A stretch of 64,000 nt of DNA from Pseudarthrobacter sp. NamB4. Lineage in GTDB: Bacteria; Actinomycetota; Actinomycetes; Actinomycetales; Micrococcaceae. The stretch lies in the NCBI RefSeq assembly GCF_005796185.1, contig NZ_VAHM01000019.1, positions 1 through 64,000 of the forward strand. Reading direction: 5' to 3'. Both the position numbers and the translations under genes were made by a program. A model generated the notes under the pieces. It did not search any database. It saw nothing but the letters and a program-made list of their open reading frames with translations, and had not been told where the DNA came from. Shown here piece by piece: positions 18,353 to 27,726 of the stretch (its first letter is position 1; each line of letters opens with the position of its first letter).

Positions 18353-20011
18353 CTACCCCGCCACCGCCGCCTTGGCTGTCTGCGACGCCTTCATCCACTC
18401 GCTCAGCCACGGCGCTCGGACCGTGGACGTGACCCGGCAGTCAGCCACGAAGGTTCCCTTGGCGCCGGCGTGGATCCAGTCCTGAAGCACGGACAGGTCA
18501 CCAAGGGACCGGACCACAGCAGACTCCGCACCCAAAGCCCGTGCAACACCGCTGAAGTCCACCTCGGGAATCAGCATGGGCTTCTCGGTCAGGCCTTGGG
18601 ATCCATACTGGTGGATCTCGGCCCCGTACGCGGCGTCGTTGTAGATCACCACGACGGCGCTGCGGCCGGCGGCGATTAGCGATTCGAGATCTGACAGGCC
18701 CATCAGGAACCCGCCGTCGCCCGAGGCCAGCACCAGAGTGCGGCCCTCTTCTAAAGCCCGGGCTGCCCCGACGGCGCTCGCAAGCCCCAGCCCAATCGTC
18801 TGGTATGCGGTCCCCACCATTACCAGGTCCTGCGGCCGCGGGACGTTCCAGTACATGGGCGCCCACCCGATGAAGTGCCCGCCGTCCTGGACCACCGTGC
18901 GGCGCTCCGGCAACACGGCATCCAGCGCCGTGGCCAAGGCGCGCGGATCCAGCCGGCCGTCTGGGGTCTCAGCCGTGCCCGGATCGTGGCCGGGTCCGGA
19001 AGCGAGTCGACGGCGGGCTTCCGCGCGCCAGCCCTCCGCCGCGGCTTCACCATTAAGCAACGAAAGGATGCGTCCCGCAGCGGACTTCGCATCCGAACGG
19101 ACAAACAAGTCCACCCGGGGGTTGGTCGGCTCCACCGCGGTGTCGACCTGGATGACCGTGCTGTCCGGGCCGAGCAGGTGCCCGAACCGCATGGTGAACG
19201 GGCTCAGGCTCGCCCCGGCCACCAGGACCACGTCGGCCTCGCCCATGAGCCCGGCCGCGGTGTCGGTGCCGAAACCGCCCGCGACGCCCAGGTACCCCTC
19301 GCCTTTGAGGAGGTTGAGCGCCAGTGCGGTTCCGGCGGTCAGTGCGCCGAGCCGGTCGGCGAGTTCGAGGAGTTCCGGGCCGGCGCCGGCGAGGTGCGCG
19401 CCCCGGCCGGCCAGGATCAGCGGCCGCCTGGCATCGGCGAGCAGGCGGGCAACCTGCCCAAGGCCGCCGTCGACGTCGTCCGTCACCTTTGCTGCCAGCG
19501 GCTCGGGAAGTTCTTCGTCCGCAGCCTCGAGCGCGGCGAGGTCGTAGGGGATGGCCAGCACGACGGCGGTGCGCCGGGTGAGTGCGTACTCCAGCGCCTG
19601 CCGGGTGATGGCACCTGCGGCGTCGCGGGTGACGGTGAAGGTTGTCGCGCCGAGGCCGGCGGCAATGGCCGCCTGGTCGACGTCCCAAGGTCGGGCGCCG
19701 CTGGTGGGCGCGTCCCCGGTGACCAGCACGACCGGGATCTGCGCCTGCACCGCTTCGGCCAGGGCGGTGAGCGCGTTGGTGTAGCCGGGGCCGTAGGTGG
19801 TGGTGCCGGCAGCGAGGCGTCCGGACGCCCGATAGTAGGCGTCAGCCGCAGCGATGGCGGCGCCTTCATGCCGGACGGGGGAGAAGCGCAGGCCCTGCTT
19901 CTCCGCGGCGTCCAGGAAATAGACATTGCCGTTGCCCATGACGCCGAAGACGTCGCTGACATAGCTGCTGAGAACCTGTGCCACCCGGCCGGAGACGGTA
20001 AGTGAAGTCAT
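18353..20011 (-). CDS. thiamine pyrophosphate-dependent enzyme, acetolactate synthase-like
   Basis: 552 residues from the ATG at 20011. The three-domain POX/DC family layout is clear: an N-terminal pyrimidine-binding domain with the catalytic Glu in VRHEGAAIAAADAY, a central domain, and a C-terminal TPP/Mg2+ domain with GDGGFLMGLSDLESL ending at the metal ligand YNDAAYG. It probably decarboxylates a 2-oxo acid. It lies 119 bp downstream of an Lrp/AsnC gene, opposite an aminotransferase and an amino acid permease. A role in 2-oxo acid metabolism after transamination is therefore inferred. The start codon has no strong ribosome-binding site. Confidence 0.87.
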   Translation of the reverse strand: MTSLTVSGRVAQVLSSYVSDVFGVMGNGNVYFLDAAEKQGLRFSPVRHEGAAIAAADAYYRASGRLAAGTTTYGPGYTNALTALAEAVQAQIPVVLVTGDAPTSGARPWDVDQAAIAAGLGATTFTVTRDAAGAITRQALEYALTRRTAVVLAIPYDLAALEAADEELPEPLAAKVTDDVDGGLGQVARLLADARRPLILAGRGAHLAGAGPELLELADRLGALTAGTALALNLLKGEGYLGVAGGFGTDTAAGLMGEADVVLVAGASLSPFTMRFGHLLGPDSTVIQVDTAVEPTNPRVDLFVRSDAKSAAGRILSLLNGEAAAEGWRAEARRRLASGPGHDPGTAETPDGRLDPRALATALDAVLPERRTVVQDGGHFIGWAPMYWNVPRPQDLVMVGTAYQTIGLGLASAVGAARALEEGRTLVLASGDGGFLMGLSDLESLIAAGRSAVVVIYNDAAYGAEIHQYGSQGLTEKPMLIPEVDFSGVARALGAESAVVRSLGDLSVLQDWIHAGAKGTFVADCRVTSTVRAPWLSEWMKASQTAKAAVAG

Positions 20012-20130
20012 GCAGGAATCGTGTGGCCTGCATCCCACATTTGCAATACCGCTTGTTGCTCCTGGGACTTTTGGCAGTAGAAAGAGCTCAGGGTGACAAT
20101 TTGCCCATGTGTGGTGCGCGTCACCCGCGC

Positions 20131-20634
20131 TTAGTCCGTAGTGCGGGATTCCTCCTCGGACAGGCGGCTGATGAGCCCGTCGTAGCGGGGCGGCATGAGT
20201 TCCATGACGGAGATGGCGGTGCTGGTCCGCTGGATCCCGTCGATCTCCAGGATCTGGTTGGTGATGCGGTAGAGGTCGGCGGTGCCGCGGGCCACCACCT
20301 TGGCCATGAGGTCCGCGTCGCCGGTGGTGGCGTGCACCTCGATGACCTCCGGGATCGCGGCCAGGCCGTTTTCTACCGAGCCGAACCGCGTCTGGCTGAT
20401 TTCCAGGGAGAGGAAGGCCATCAGTTCGTAGCCCAGCGCGGCCGGGTCCAGCCTGCGGCTGAAGGAGCGGAGCGCGCCGCTGCGCTCCAGCCGCGCCAGC
20501 CGGGCGTGGACGGTGTTGCGTGCGACGCCGAGTGTCCGGGAGAGTGCCAGGGCGCTGGCTTCGGGGTCCTTGTCCAAGGCAAGGATGATCCTGCCGTCGA
20601 GGGAATCGAGGGTGCGAGAGTTCGCGATGGTCAT
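20131..20634 (-). CDS. Lrp/AsnC-family transcriptional regulator
   Basis: 167 residues with an N-terminal HTH (LDGRIILALDKDPEAS, LGVARNTVHARLARLE) and a C-terminal RAM/AsnC ligand-binding domain (VIEVHATTGDADLMAKVVAR). Lrp/AsnC proteins sense amino acids as oligomers. It is divergent from the hisC-like gene with 93 bp between start codons, and probably controls that gene, the downstream permease and the TPP enzyme. Confidence 0.92.
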   Translation of the reverse strand: MTIANSRTLDSLDGRIILALDKDPEASALALSRTLGVARNTVHARLARLERSGALRSFSRRLDPAALGYELMAFLSLEISQTRFGSVENGLAAIPEVIEVHATTGDADLMAKVVARGTADLYRITNQILEIDGIQRTSTAISVMELMPPRYDGLISRLSEEESRTTD

Positions 20635-20727
20635 ATTTTCACCACAGATGCTAGAAGTTGAGCAAAAGTCCCAATGGCTTGAGCGTATCTTGCGATGTGC
20701 GCCGGGTCACAATCATGATCGGTCTTC

Positions 20728-21823
20728 ATGACCCCCGATCAACTCCTGGCTGCACCCGCAACCGCGCTGCCCACCCTCCGCGGCGCCGTCACCGGCCTTC
20801 CGGCCTACGTCCCGGGCCGGCGCAGTGCCGGTGCGGACATGGCCGCCCTCGCCAGCAACGAAAGCCCACGAGCCGCTGCCCGCAGCCACCGCTGCGGTGG
20901 CTGAAGCGGCCGGCAGGATGAACCGCTACCCGGACATGGCCGCCGTCGAACTCCGCGAACGGCTCGCCCGGCACCTGGGCGTCACCGCCGCAGAGGTGGC
21001 GGTGGGACCTGGGAGCGTGGGCGTCCTGCAGCAGATCATCACCGGACTGTGCGACGCCGGGGACGAGGTGGTGTTCGCGTGGCGCTCCTTCGAGGCCTAC
21101 CCCATCCTGGTGGAGCTGGCAGGCGCCCGACCGGTCCGCATCCCGCTGGCCGACGCCGAGGGCCATGACCTCGACGCCATGGCCGCTGCCGTCACCGCCC
21201 GCACCAAAGTCATCCTGCTGTGCACGCCGAACAACCCGACCGGCGTGCCGATCAGCCACGACCGCCTCGAGGCCTTCCTGCAGACCGTCCGCTCCGACGT
21301 CCTGGTGGTGATCGATGAGGCCTACGTGGAATATGCCGACGGCGGCAGCGGCCCCGACTCCCTGGCGCTTTACCGCCGGTTCCCCAACGTCTGCGTCCTG
21401 CGCACCTTCTCCAAGGCCTACGGGCTCGCCGGCCTGCGCGTGGGATACGCCGTGGCCGCCCCGGCCATCGCCGAGGGGCTGCACCGGACCGCGCTGCCCT
21501 TCGCGGTGAGCGCGCTGGCTCAGAAGGCGGCCATCGCGTCGCTGGACGCGGGGGAGGAGATGGAAGCGCGGGTGGCCGCCGTCAGGCAGGAGCGCTCGCG
21601 GATGGCTGCGGAGCTGGAAGCCCAGGGCTGGAAGATGCAGCCGAGCCAGGGCAATTTCCTGTGGATCCGTGCAGATGAAGATCTCCTGACGAGGCTGGTG
21701 GACGCGTTCGACCGCGCCGGCATTATGGTCCGGGCGTACCAGGGCGACGGCGTGCGGATCACCGTCGCCGACCCCGCCTCCAACGACCGCGTGCTCCGGC
21801 TCCTCCAAGCCCACGCGGCCTGA
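20728..21823 (+). pseudogene. histidinol-phosphate aminotransferase-like gene with a frameshift
   Basis: The ATG at 20728 opens a frame reading LRGAVTGLPAYVPGRR and ALASNESP. The protein then continues one base out of frame as EPLPAATAAVAEAAGRMNRY to the stop at 21823. A single missing base near 20866 (agcccacgag where agccc-cac-gag is expected) explains it. The rest is intact: TPNNPTG, the Asp in VVIDEAYVEYAD and the PLP lysine in RTFSKAYGLAGLRVGYA. It is either a recent pseudogene or a sequencing error. If functional it would be a HisC-like aminotransferase under the divergent Lrp regulator. Confidence 0.85.
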
Positions 21824-21878
21824 AACTTAACTGACCTTCAACCCCAACCCGTTCCACCAACACATTAGAGGAATCCTC

Positions 21879-23291
21879 ATGGAACAACAGACAAAGACGT
21901 CTGCCTGCGCGCTCGGCGCGGCCCTCAAACCCCGCCAGCTCACGATGATGGGCCTGGGAAGCGCCATCGGTGCGGGCCTCTTCATCGGCTCCGGCGCAGG
22001 CATCCAGGCTGCGGGCCCGGCTGTACTGATCTCCTACCTCGTGGCCGGCACCCTCATCATTTTGGTGATGTGGGCCCTCGGCGAGATGGCCGCCGCCAAC
22101 CCGGACAGCGGTGCCTTCTCCGTCTATACCGCCAAGGCGTACGGGCCGGTGGCCGGTGCGACAGTGGGCTGGCTCTGGTGGCTGCAGCTCGTGGTGGTCA
22201 TCGCGGCCGAAGCGCTTGGTGCAGCAGGGCTGCTGGCCACCATCTTCCCGGCCCTGCCGGTGTGGCTGATGGCCTTCCTGTTCATCGTGGTGCTCACCGC
22301 TGTGAACCTCACCAGCGTGAAGAACTTCGGCGAGTTCGAGTTCTGGTTCGCCCTGCTCAAGGTGGCGGCGATTGTCGGGTTCCTCCTGGTGGGCGCTGCG
22401 CTGCTGTTCGGCTGGCTGCCGGGTGTGCAGTCGCCGGGCCTGTCCAACTTTATGGGGGAGGGCTTCGCGCCCGGTGGCTTCGGCGGGATTGCCACGGCGC
22501 TCTTTGTGGTGGCGTTCGCGTTCGGCGGTACCGAGATCGTGTCGGTCGCGGCAGCCGAGACCGCGGAGCCGGCACGCAGCGTGAAGAAGGCGGTCCGGAC
22601 GGTGCTTTGGCGCATCCTGGTGTTCTACATCGGTGCGATCTTCATCATCGCGGCCGTCGTTCCCGTGGGCTCGCAAGGCCTGAAGAGCCCGTTCGCCGCA
22701 GTACTGGACGCCGCGGGCATGCCCGGCGCGGCCACCGTCATCACCCTGGTAGCAGTGGCTGCACTGCTCTCGGCACTGAACGCAAACCTCTACGGTGCTT
22801 CCCGCATGGCGTTCTCCCTAGCGGAGCGGGGCGAAGCACCACGGTTGCTTGCCTCGGTGTCCAAGGCGCAGGTCCCGGTTGTGGCCGTATTGGCCAGCGT
22901 CGCCTTCGGCGTTGTGACGGTGGTGCTGGAGCTGGCGTTCCCCGAGATGGTCCTTGGCGTTCTGCTCAACATCGTGGGGTCGACGTGCCTGCTGGTGTGG
23001 ACGTCCGCGCTCCTGGCCCAGCTCGCGCTGCGCCTCCGCGCCGACCGGGAGGGAACGGCGCTTCCCCTGCGGATGCCCGGCTTTCCGTGGCTCACGTGCT
23101 TTGGCCTGCTCATCCTCGCGGCGATCTTCACGGTGGGCTTCATCGGCGAGGACTCCCGTCCACAGCTCCTGAGCACCTTCGGACTCGTGGCGCTCCTGGC
23201 GGTGGCTAACTGGGTGAACCACCGGAACCGGAAGGTTGGTGGCCGAGTTGAAGCCACGGACCGTGTGAAGCCCCCGGTGCTCATCGACTGA
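21879..23291 (+). CDS. APC-family amino acid permease
   Basis: 470 residues, about twelve membrane helices. The amino acid transporter signature MMGLGSAIGAGLFIGSGAGIQ lies in helix 1, and AFAFGGTEIVSVAAAETAEP in helix 6 matches the AAT family. The C-terminus ends VANWVNHRNRK and a charged tail. It lies 55 bp after the hisC-like gene and may be in its operon. The nearest relatives are GABA, proline and aromatic amino acid permeases; substrate not assignable. A decayed copy of its 3' end occurs at 34.3-34.6 kb. Confidence 0.92.
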   Translation: MEQQTKTSACALGAALKPRQLTMMGLGSAIGAGLFIGSGAGIQAAGPAVLISYLVAGTLIILVMWALGEMAAANPDSGAFSVYTAKAYGPVAGATVGWLWWLQLVVVIAAEALGAAGLLATIFPALPVWLMAFLFIVVLTAVNLTSVKNFGEFEFWFALLKVAAIVGFLLVGAALLFGWLPGVQSPGLSNFMGEGFAPGGFGGIATALFVVAFAFGGTEIVSVAAAETAEPARSVKKAVRTVLWRILVFYIGAIFIIAAVVPVGSQGLKSPFAAVLDAAGMPGAATVITLVAVAALLSALNANLYGASRMAFSLAERGEAPRLLASVSKAQVPVVAVLASVAFGVVTVVLELAFPEMVLGVLLNIVGSTCLLVWTSALLAQLALRLRADREGTALPLRMPGFPWLTCFGLLILAAIFTVGFIGEDSRPQLLSTFGLVALLAVANWVNHRNRKVGGRVEATDRVKPPVLID

Positions 23292-23351
23292 GAGCTAACA
23301 GGAATTGGCCGGGCTTTCGCTGCCCAGAACCAGACGATAACTGAACCGGCA

Positions 23352-23380
23352 GAGGCGGGCCCCGACAGGGGACCCGCCTC
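23352..23380. terminator. bidirectional terminator between convergent permease and pxp operon
   Basis: GAGGCGGG pairs with CCCGCCTC, and the intervening CCCC-GACA-GGGG extends the stem to about 12 bp with one bulged A. It sits between the stop codons of two convergent genes. Confidence 0.8.
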
Positions 23381-23383
23381 TTG

Positions 23384-24370
23384 TCACCGGCTGGCGCCCA
23401 GTGCCGCCCATGCCTTGTTCCGCCGTTCGGCAAGATCCCCGCGGGCCTCCAGGGCATCAGCCAGGCTGACAGCCACAAAGCGGGTCGCCGTTCCGGGCGC
23501 CGCCCGGGCAACCAGGTCCATGTCGGCGCTGATGACCGTGCCGACCATCGCGTATCCGCCGCCGGAAACGGCATCGCGGTGCAGGATGATCGGCTGCGTA
23601 CCGCCGGGAATCTGGATGGACCCCACGGCGTATCCTGCGTCCACAATGTTGGAGGGGTCCGAGCCGGCACCAAAGGGCTGTTCCCGTTCCTTCCATTTCA
23701 CGCCGGGGCCCGAGTAGCGCAGCCCCATTCGGTCAGCCACCGGAGTCACCTTCCATTCCTCATTCAGGAGATTTCCCAGGCCTTCGTCCGTGAGGCGGTG
23801 GTCGTACAACCCCAGCACGATCCGCACTTCCTGCTCCTTGGCATAACCGGGCCGGAATTCCTCCGGAACGGTGTCGGCCTGGGGAAGTTTTCCACCTAAG
23901 AGGGGAGCGCCTACGGGGACGACGTCGCCCGCCTCAAGCTTCCGGCCCTTGAACCCGCCGATCCCGCCGAGGCTGTACGTGGAGCGGCTTCCGAGCACCT
24001 CCGGGACGTCTATGCCGCCCTGGACTGCGATGTAGTAGCGGGTGCCGCCCTGGATGACGCCGAAGGAGAGCTCATCCCCGGCTTTGAGCAGCAGGCGGCT
24101 CCACTGGGGCCGCGGCTCACCGTTGACCTTCACCTCCACAGGGGCGCCCGTGACGGCGATAACCACGTTGCTGTCGGCGGTCACCACCGGGCCAAGGTAG
24201 GTGCACTCAAGGACCGCTTCCCGTGCCGTGTTTCCCACAAGGGCATTTCCGAGCTCGGCAGAATACTGGTCCATGGAACCGCTTTGCGGGATGCCCACGT
24301 TGTAGTGGCCCGTGCGCCCCTGGTCCTGGACAGTGGTGGCCAGGCCCGGGTTTCCAATTTCAAATGCCAT
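23384..24370 (-). CDS. pxpC: 5-oxoprolinase subunit C-like (PxpC/KipA, biotin-dependent carboxyltransferase family)
   Basis: 328 residues. Family features include the N-terminal LATTVQDQGRTGHYNVGIPQ, the NALVGN region, YYIAVQGGIDVPEVLGSRST and the C-terminal IQIPGGTQPIILHRDAVSGG. With PxpA and PxpB, this family forms the ATP-dependent bacterial 5-oxoprolinase that opens the pyroglutamate lactam. Related subunits occur in urea amidolyase-type and other biotin-coupled enzymes. It is the last gene of the operon and overlaps pxpB by 11 bp. The presence of biotin carboxylase genes upstream leaves the exact lactam substrate open. Confidence 0.88.
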   Translation of the reverse strand: MAFEIGNPGLATTVQDQGRTGHYNVGIPQSGSMDQYSAELGNALVGNTAREAVLECTYLGPVVTADSNVVIAVTGAPVEVKVNGEPRPQWSRLLLKAGDELSFGVIQGGTRYYIAVQGGIDVPEVLGSRSTYSLGGIGGFKGRKLEAGDVVPVGAPLLGGKLPQADTVPEEFRPGYAKEQEVRIVLGLYDHRLTDEGLGNLLNEEWKVTPVADRMGLRYSGPGVKWKEREQPFGAGSDPSNIVDAGYAVGSIQIPGGTQPIILHRDAVSGGGYAMVGTVISADMDLVARAAPGTATRFVAVSLADALEARGDLAERRNKAWAALGASR

Positions 24371-25265
24371 TGAGGGCCTCCATGAGTTGGCGGTTGTTCC
24401 CTTCGGGGTCTGCCAGGGCTTTGGACAGATCGAAGGTCACGGGCGCCTGGCGGTAGCGGAAAGTGCCGGCGGAGATTTCCGTCTGGATGCGGTTGTACTC
24501 AGCTTCCGTCACTGGCTTGAACTTCACGATGTCACCGGGGCGGAAAAACACCATGAAGTCCTCGAAGTCCGGGAGTGCCTGCGCCGGGTCGAAGATCGGG
24601 GCGGCCGCCACGCCGAACATCTGGTAGCCGCCCGCACCCCGCACCGAGTAGATGCAGCCGAAGCAGCCGCCGTGCCCAACAGTCAGTTTCGGAGTGTCGG
24701 TCCGGGGACTGAGATACTTTGGAACCTCCAGCTGTTTGTCGCGGTCCACCAGCTGGAACAGGAATGGCAGCCCGGCCACGAATCCCACCATGGAAACCAG
24801 CCACGGCTGCTCGTGGTGGCGCTGGATGAACTCCGCCCTGTCCTTCAGATTGTTCACTTTGGCGGCGTAGTCAAGGTCGCTGCCTTCAGGCTCCTGGTGG
24901 AATCCTTCCCGGAACCGCTGGGCCACTTCTGCCGTGAACGGGTCCTCGTACCAGACAGGAACTTCAACGATCCGGGTCTCAAGGACGTGTTCGTGGTGCT
25001 CCAGGATGTCACGCTCTATGTCCCGCACCGCCCTTTCCAGTTCTTCCGGTGGCAGGACGTCGGGATCGAACCGTACCAGCAGCGACGCGTTGGCGGGGCA
25101 GATGTCCACAATGCCGCCCAGGCGTGCCTGGGACAGCCTGCCGGCAATCGACATCACCTTGAAGTTCGCCGGGAGGCTCATTGCCTCCGACACCTCGACG
25201 AACAGGAACTCATCCCCGCCCCAGGTGTAGCGCGCACCGGGAAGGACTGCCGCTTCGCTGGTCAT
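24360..25265 (-). CDS. pxpB: 5-oxoprolinase subunit B-like (PxpB/KipI, allophanate hydrolase subunit 1 family)
   Basis: 301 residues, starting four bases inside the biotin carboxylase gene (ATGA overlap). Diagnostic stretches: FLFVEVSEAMSLPANF near the N-terminus, VPVWYED, FVAGLPFLFQL, the GGCFGCIY region and VRGAGGYQMFG followed by FFRPGDIVKF. In characterised systems this subunit works with PxpC in ATP-dependent lactam hydrolysis. This version is longer than typical 230-residue KipI proteins, with extra sequence in the N-terminal half. Confidence 0.87.
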   Translation of the reverse strand: MTSEAAVLPGARYTWGGDEFLFVEVSEAMSLPANFKVMSIAGRLSQARLGGIVDICPANASLLVRFDPDVLPPEELERAVRDIERDILEHHEHVLETRIVEVPVWYEDPFTAEVAQRFREGFHQEPEGSDLDYAAKVNNLKDRAEFIQRHHEQPWLVSMVGFVAGLPFLFQLVDRDKQLEVPKYLSPRTDTPKLTVGHGGCFGCIYSVRGAGGYQMFGVAAAPIFDPAQALPDFEDFMVFFRPGDIVKFKPVTEAEYNRIQTEISAGTFRYRQAPVTFDLSKALADPEGNNRQLMEALNGI

Positions 25266-26611
25266 TTCGCCCCCAAAAGGTCAGATGCGGTTTCGATGAA
25301 CTTCGAGTGGTGGCTGACCTCCGCGAATTCGGCGCGGGCCAACAGCGCTTCATGAACCGGGATGGTGGTCTTAACCCCTTCGATGCGGGTTTTGTTCAGG
25401 GCTGCCAACATGGCGGCGGTTGCAGCCTTCCGGTCCGAGGCGTGGACGATCAGCTTTGCCAGGAGGGAATCATAGTAGGGGCTGACAACGGAGCCTGCTT
25501 CCACCCCTGTGTCCACGCGGATCCCCTCACCCGAGGGCCAGTCCACCGAACGGAGGACACCCGGGCTGGGAAAGAAATGGTGGTTCGGGTCTTCGGCATT
25601 GATGCGGCATTCGATCGCATGGCCGTTGAACCGAACGTCGTCCTGCGAAATGGACATCGACCCTGTAGAGGCAATCAGCAGCTGTTCCCGGACCAGGTCG
25701 ACGCCTGTAATTTCTTCTGTGATCGGATGCTCCACCTGGATGCGGGTATTCATTTCGATGAAGGCGGCCTCATGGTTCGCGGGGTCGTACAGGAATTCCA
25801 CCGTGCCGGCCCCGCTGTACCGGCATTCCCGGGCGAGTGCGACGGAGGATTCCCGGATTGTTTGCCGGACGGCGTCCGGAAGATCGGGAGCAGGAGCCTC
25901 TTCGAGCACCTTTTGGGAGCGCCGTTGCATGGAACAGTCACGGTCTCCCAGATGGATGAAGTTCTTGCCGTCGCCAAGGACCTGTACCTCGACGTGGCGG
26001 GCATGCTCCACGAACCGTTCGAGGTACACCGTTGAATCACCGAAGACCGCCGCGGCCTCCCCGCGGGCCATTTCGATCGTGGCCAGGAGCTCGCTTTCGG
26101 CGTGCACAAACCGGATGCCGCGGCCGCCGCCTCCTGCGGAAGCCTTGACCACCAGCGGGTAGCCGATGCCGCGGGCAATATCCACAGCGTCTGCATCGGG
26201 GTCGAGGGGACCGTCAGATCCCCGTAGCACGGGGACGCCCGCCTTGGCGGCGGCCTCCCTGGCCAGGGACTTGTTGCCCATCATGTCGATGGTGTCCGCG
26301 CTGGGACCCACCCACGTCAGGCCGGCGTCGGAGACCTTCCTGGCGAAGTCGGCATTTTCTGAAAGGAAGCCGTAGCCGGGGTGGACGGCGTCGCATCCCT
26401 GCTCAAGCGCGGCCGCCACGAGGGCGTCCTGGTTTAGGTAGCTCGCGGCCGCCTGGGCCGGGCCGACCACCACGAAATGGTCCGCTGACCTCGCGGCGAG
26501 GGATTCGGCGTCGGGCTCGCTGACTGCCAGGACCGTCTCGATGCCCATCTCCCGCGCGGTCCGGGTAACCCGGGCCGCGATCTCGCCGCGGTTTGCGATG
26601 AAGAGTTTCAT
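25262..26611 (-). CDS. biotin carboxylase (AccC-like ATP-grasp)
   Basis: 449 residues with the three-part biotin carboxylase layout. N-terminal: KLFIANRGEIAARVTRTARE and VHPGYGFLSEN. ATP-grasp: VVKASAGGGGRGIRFV, DRDCSMQRRSQKVLEEAP and the catalytic NTRIQVEHPITE. C-terminal: ECRINAEDP. It would carboxylate the biotin on the small carrier protein encoded just upstream (8-bp gap). Placement between pxpA and pxpB suggests a carboxylated intermediate in lactam or amide breakdown rather than fatty acid synthesis. Confidence 0.92.
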   Translation of the reverse strand: MKLFIANRGEIAARVTRTAREMGIETVLAVSEPDAESLAARSADHFVVVGPAQAAASYLNQDALVAAALEQGCDAVHPGYGFLSENADFARKVSDAGLTWVGPSADTIDMMGNKSLAREAAAKAGVPVLRGSDGPLDPDADAVDIARGIGYPLVVKASAGGGGRGIRFVHAESELLATIEMARGEAAAVFGDSTVYLERFVEHARHVEVQVLGDGKNFIHLGDRDCSMQRRSQKVLEEAPAPDLPDAVRQTIRESSVALARECRYSGAGTVEFLYDPANHEAAFIEMNTRIQVEHPITEEITGVDLVREQLLIASTGSMSISQDDVRFNGHAIECRINAEDPNHHFFPSPGVLRSVDWPSGEGIRVDTGVEAGSVVSPYYDSLLAKLIVHASDRKAATAAMLAALNKTRIEGVKTTIPVHEALLARAEFAEVSHHSKFIETASDLLGAK

Positions 26612-26619
26612 GCCCGCCG

Positions 26620-26859
26620 CTACCCTTCACGGATGATGACGAGGGAGTCACCTGGATTGACCATCTCCCCCTCGTTGACTTCAAAGGATTCGAGGGTACC
26701 CGCGACGTCGGACTGGATCTCGGTGAACTGCTTCATGATCTCCACGATCCCGATGGTCTGGCCCACCTCGATGGTGTCGCCTTCGTTGGCGAAGGGGGGT
26801 TTGCCCGGTGCCGGCTTGCGGTAAAAAACTCCGGGAAGTGGGGAGACGATCGTGGCCAT
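26620..26859 (-). CDS. biotin carboxyl carrier protein
   Basis: 79 residues from the ATG at 26859. This is a bare biotinyl domain. The biotinylated lysine is in GIVEIMKQFTE, with EIMK in place of the more usual EAMK. Its C-terminal half reads ESFEVNEGEMVNPGDSLVII. It lacks the Pro/Ala-rich N-terminal arm of classical AccB, as expected of carriers in dedicated catabolic complexes. Confidence 0.9.
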   Translation of the reverse strand: MATIVSPLPGVFYRKPAPGKPPFANEGDTIEVGQTIGIVEIMKQFTEIQSDVAGTLESFEVNEGEMVNPGDSLVIIREG

Positions 26860-26887
26860 GTTCTGCTCGCTTTCAGGAGTGGGTGGG

Positions 26888-27637
26888 TCAGTTGGCTTTG
26901 AGGGCGGAGCGTACTGCAGAGGCGACGGCGACGGCATTGGGAGCGTCGGAATGCACACAGATGCTTTGGAACGTGATGCCTAAAGGTGTTCCGTCAACGG
27001 CAAGGACAGGTTGGCCTGCCACCGCGCGGCTGACGCGTTCGGCTGCGGCGCTTGGGTCGGTGGGTTCGGGACGCCGCTTGATGAGAAGTTCCCCGGCGGG
27101 ACCGTAGTTGAGGTCCACGTACAGTTCGGCGATGAAGTCCACGCCCATGGATCGGCACACCGATTCGTGGGCAGTGCCGGCCAGGCCGAAAAACGGTACG
27201 CCGAACTGCTTCGCGGTTCCGGCTGCCGCCTCCATGAGCTCTTCGTCGCCCGCCAGCATGCCGTACAGGGCCCCATGCGGCTTGATGTGGTTGAGGGTCA
27301 GTCCGTTTTTTGCCAGGAAGGCCGTGAGCGCGCCCGTCTGGTAGAGGATTATGGACTCGACCTCCTCCGGGGTCAGGACCATGCGGCGGCGGCCGAATCC
27401 CATGGGGTCGGGGAGGCCGGGGTGGGCCCCAACCGCTACCCCGTGTTCCGCCGCGAGGGCTACCGTGCGGTTCATGACATCGGGGTCTCCGGCGTGGTAG
27501 CCGCAGGCGACATTGGCGACGTCGATGATGTCCATCAGGGCCACGTCGTTGCCGAACTCGTGCAGGCCGAAGCCCTCGCCCATGTCGGAATTAAGGAGCA
27601 CTTTGCGGTTTGTGGCTTCTGTCACATTCGCTTGCAT
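26888..27637 (-). CDS. pxpA: 5-oxoprolinase subunit A-like (PxpA, LamB/YcsF family)
   Basis: 249 residues from the ATG at 27637. Signature motifs: LLNSDMGEGFG at the N-terminus, VACGYHAGDP, GAHPGLPDP and HIKPHGALYG, which place metal- and substrate-binding residues in a TIM-like barrel. It is the first enzyme gene of a five-gene operon (PxpA, carrier, biotin carboxylase, PxpB, PxpC) lying 89 bp behind the LacI regulator on the same strand. Confidence 0.92.
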   Translation of the reverse strand: MQANVTEATNRKVLLNSDMGEGFGLHEFGNDVALMDIIDVANVACGYHAGDPDVMNRTVALAAEHGVAVGAHPGLPDPMGFGRRRMVLTPEEVESIILYQTGALTAFLAKNGLTLNHIKPHGALYGMLAGDEELMEAAAGTAKQFGVPFFGLAGTAHESVCRSMGVDFIAELYVDLNYGPAGELLIKRRPEPTDPSAAAERVSRAVAGQPVLAVDGTPLGITFQSICVHSDAPNAVAVASAVRSALKAN

Positions 27638-27726
27638 GAAGCAACGGTACTCGCGGTGGTCACCGCTGGGAACCCTGCTGATCCGGGGAAGCGCTCTGTT
27701 CAACCACCGCAACACCCGGGCTGCCC

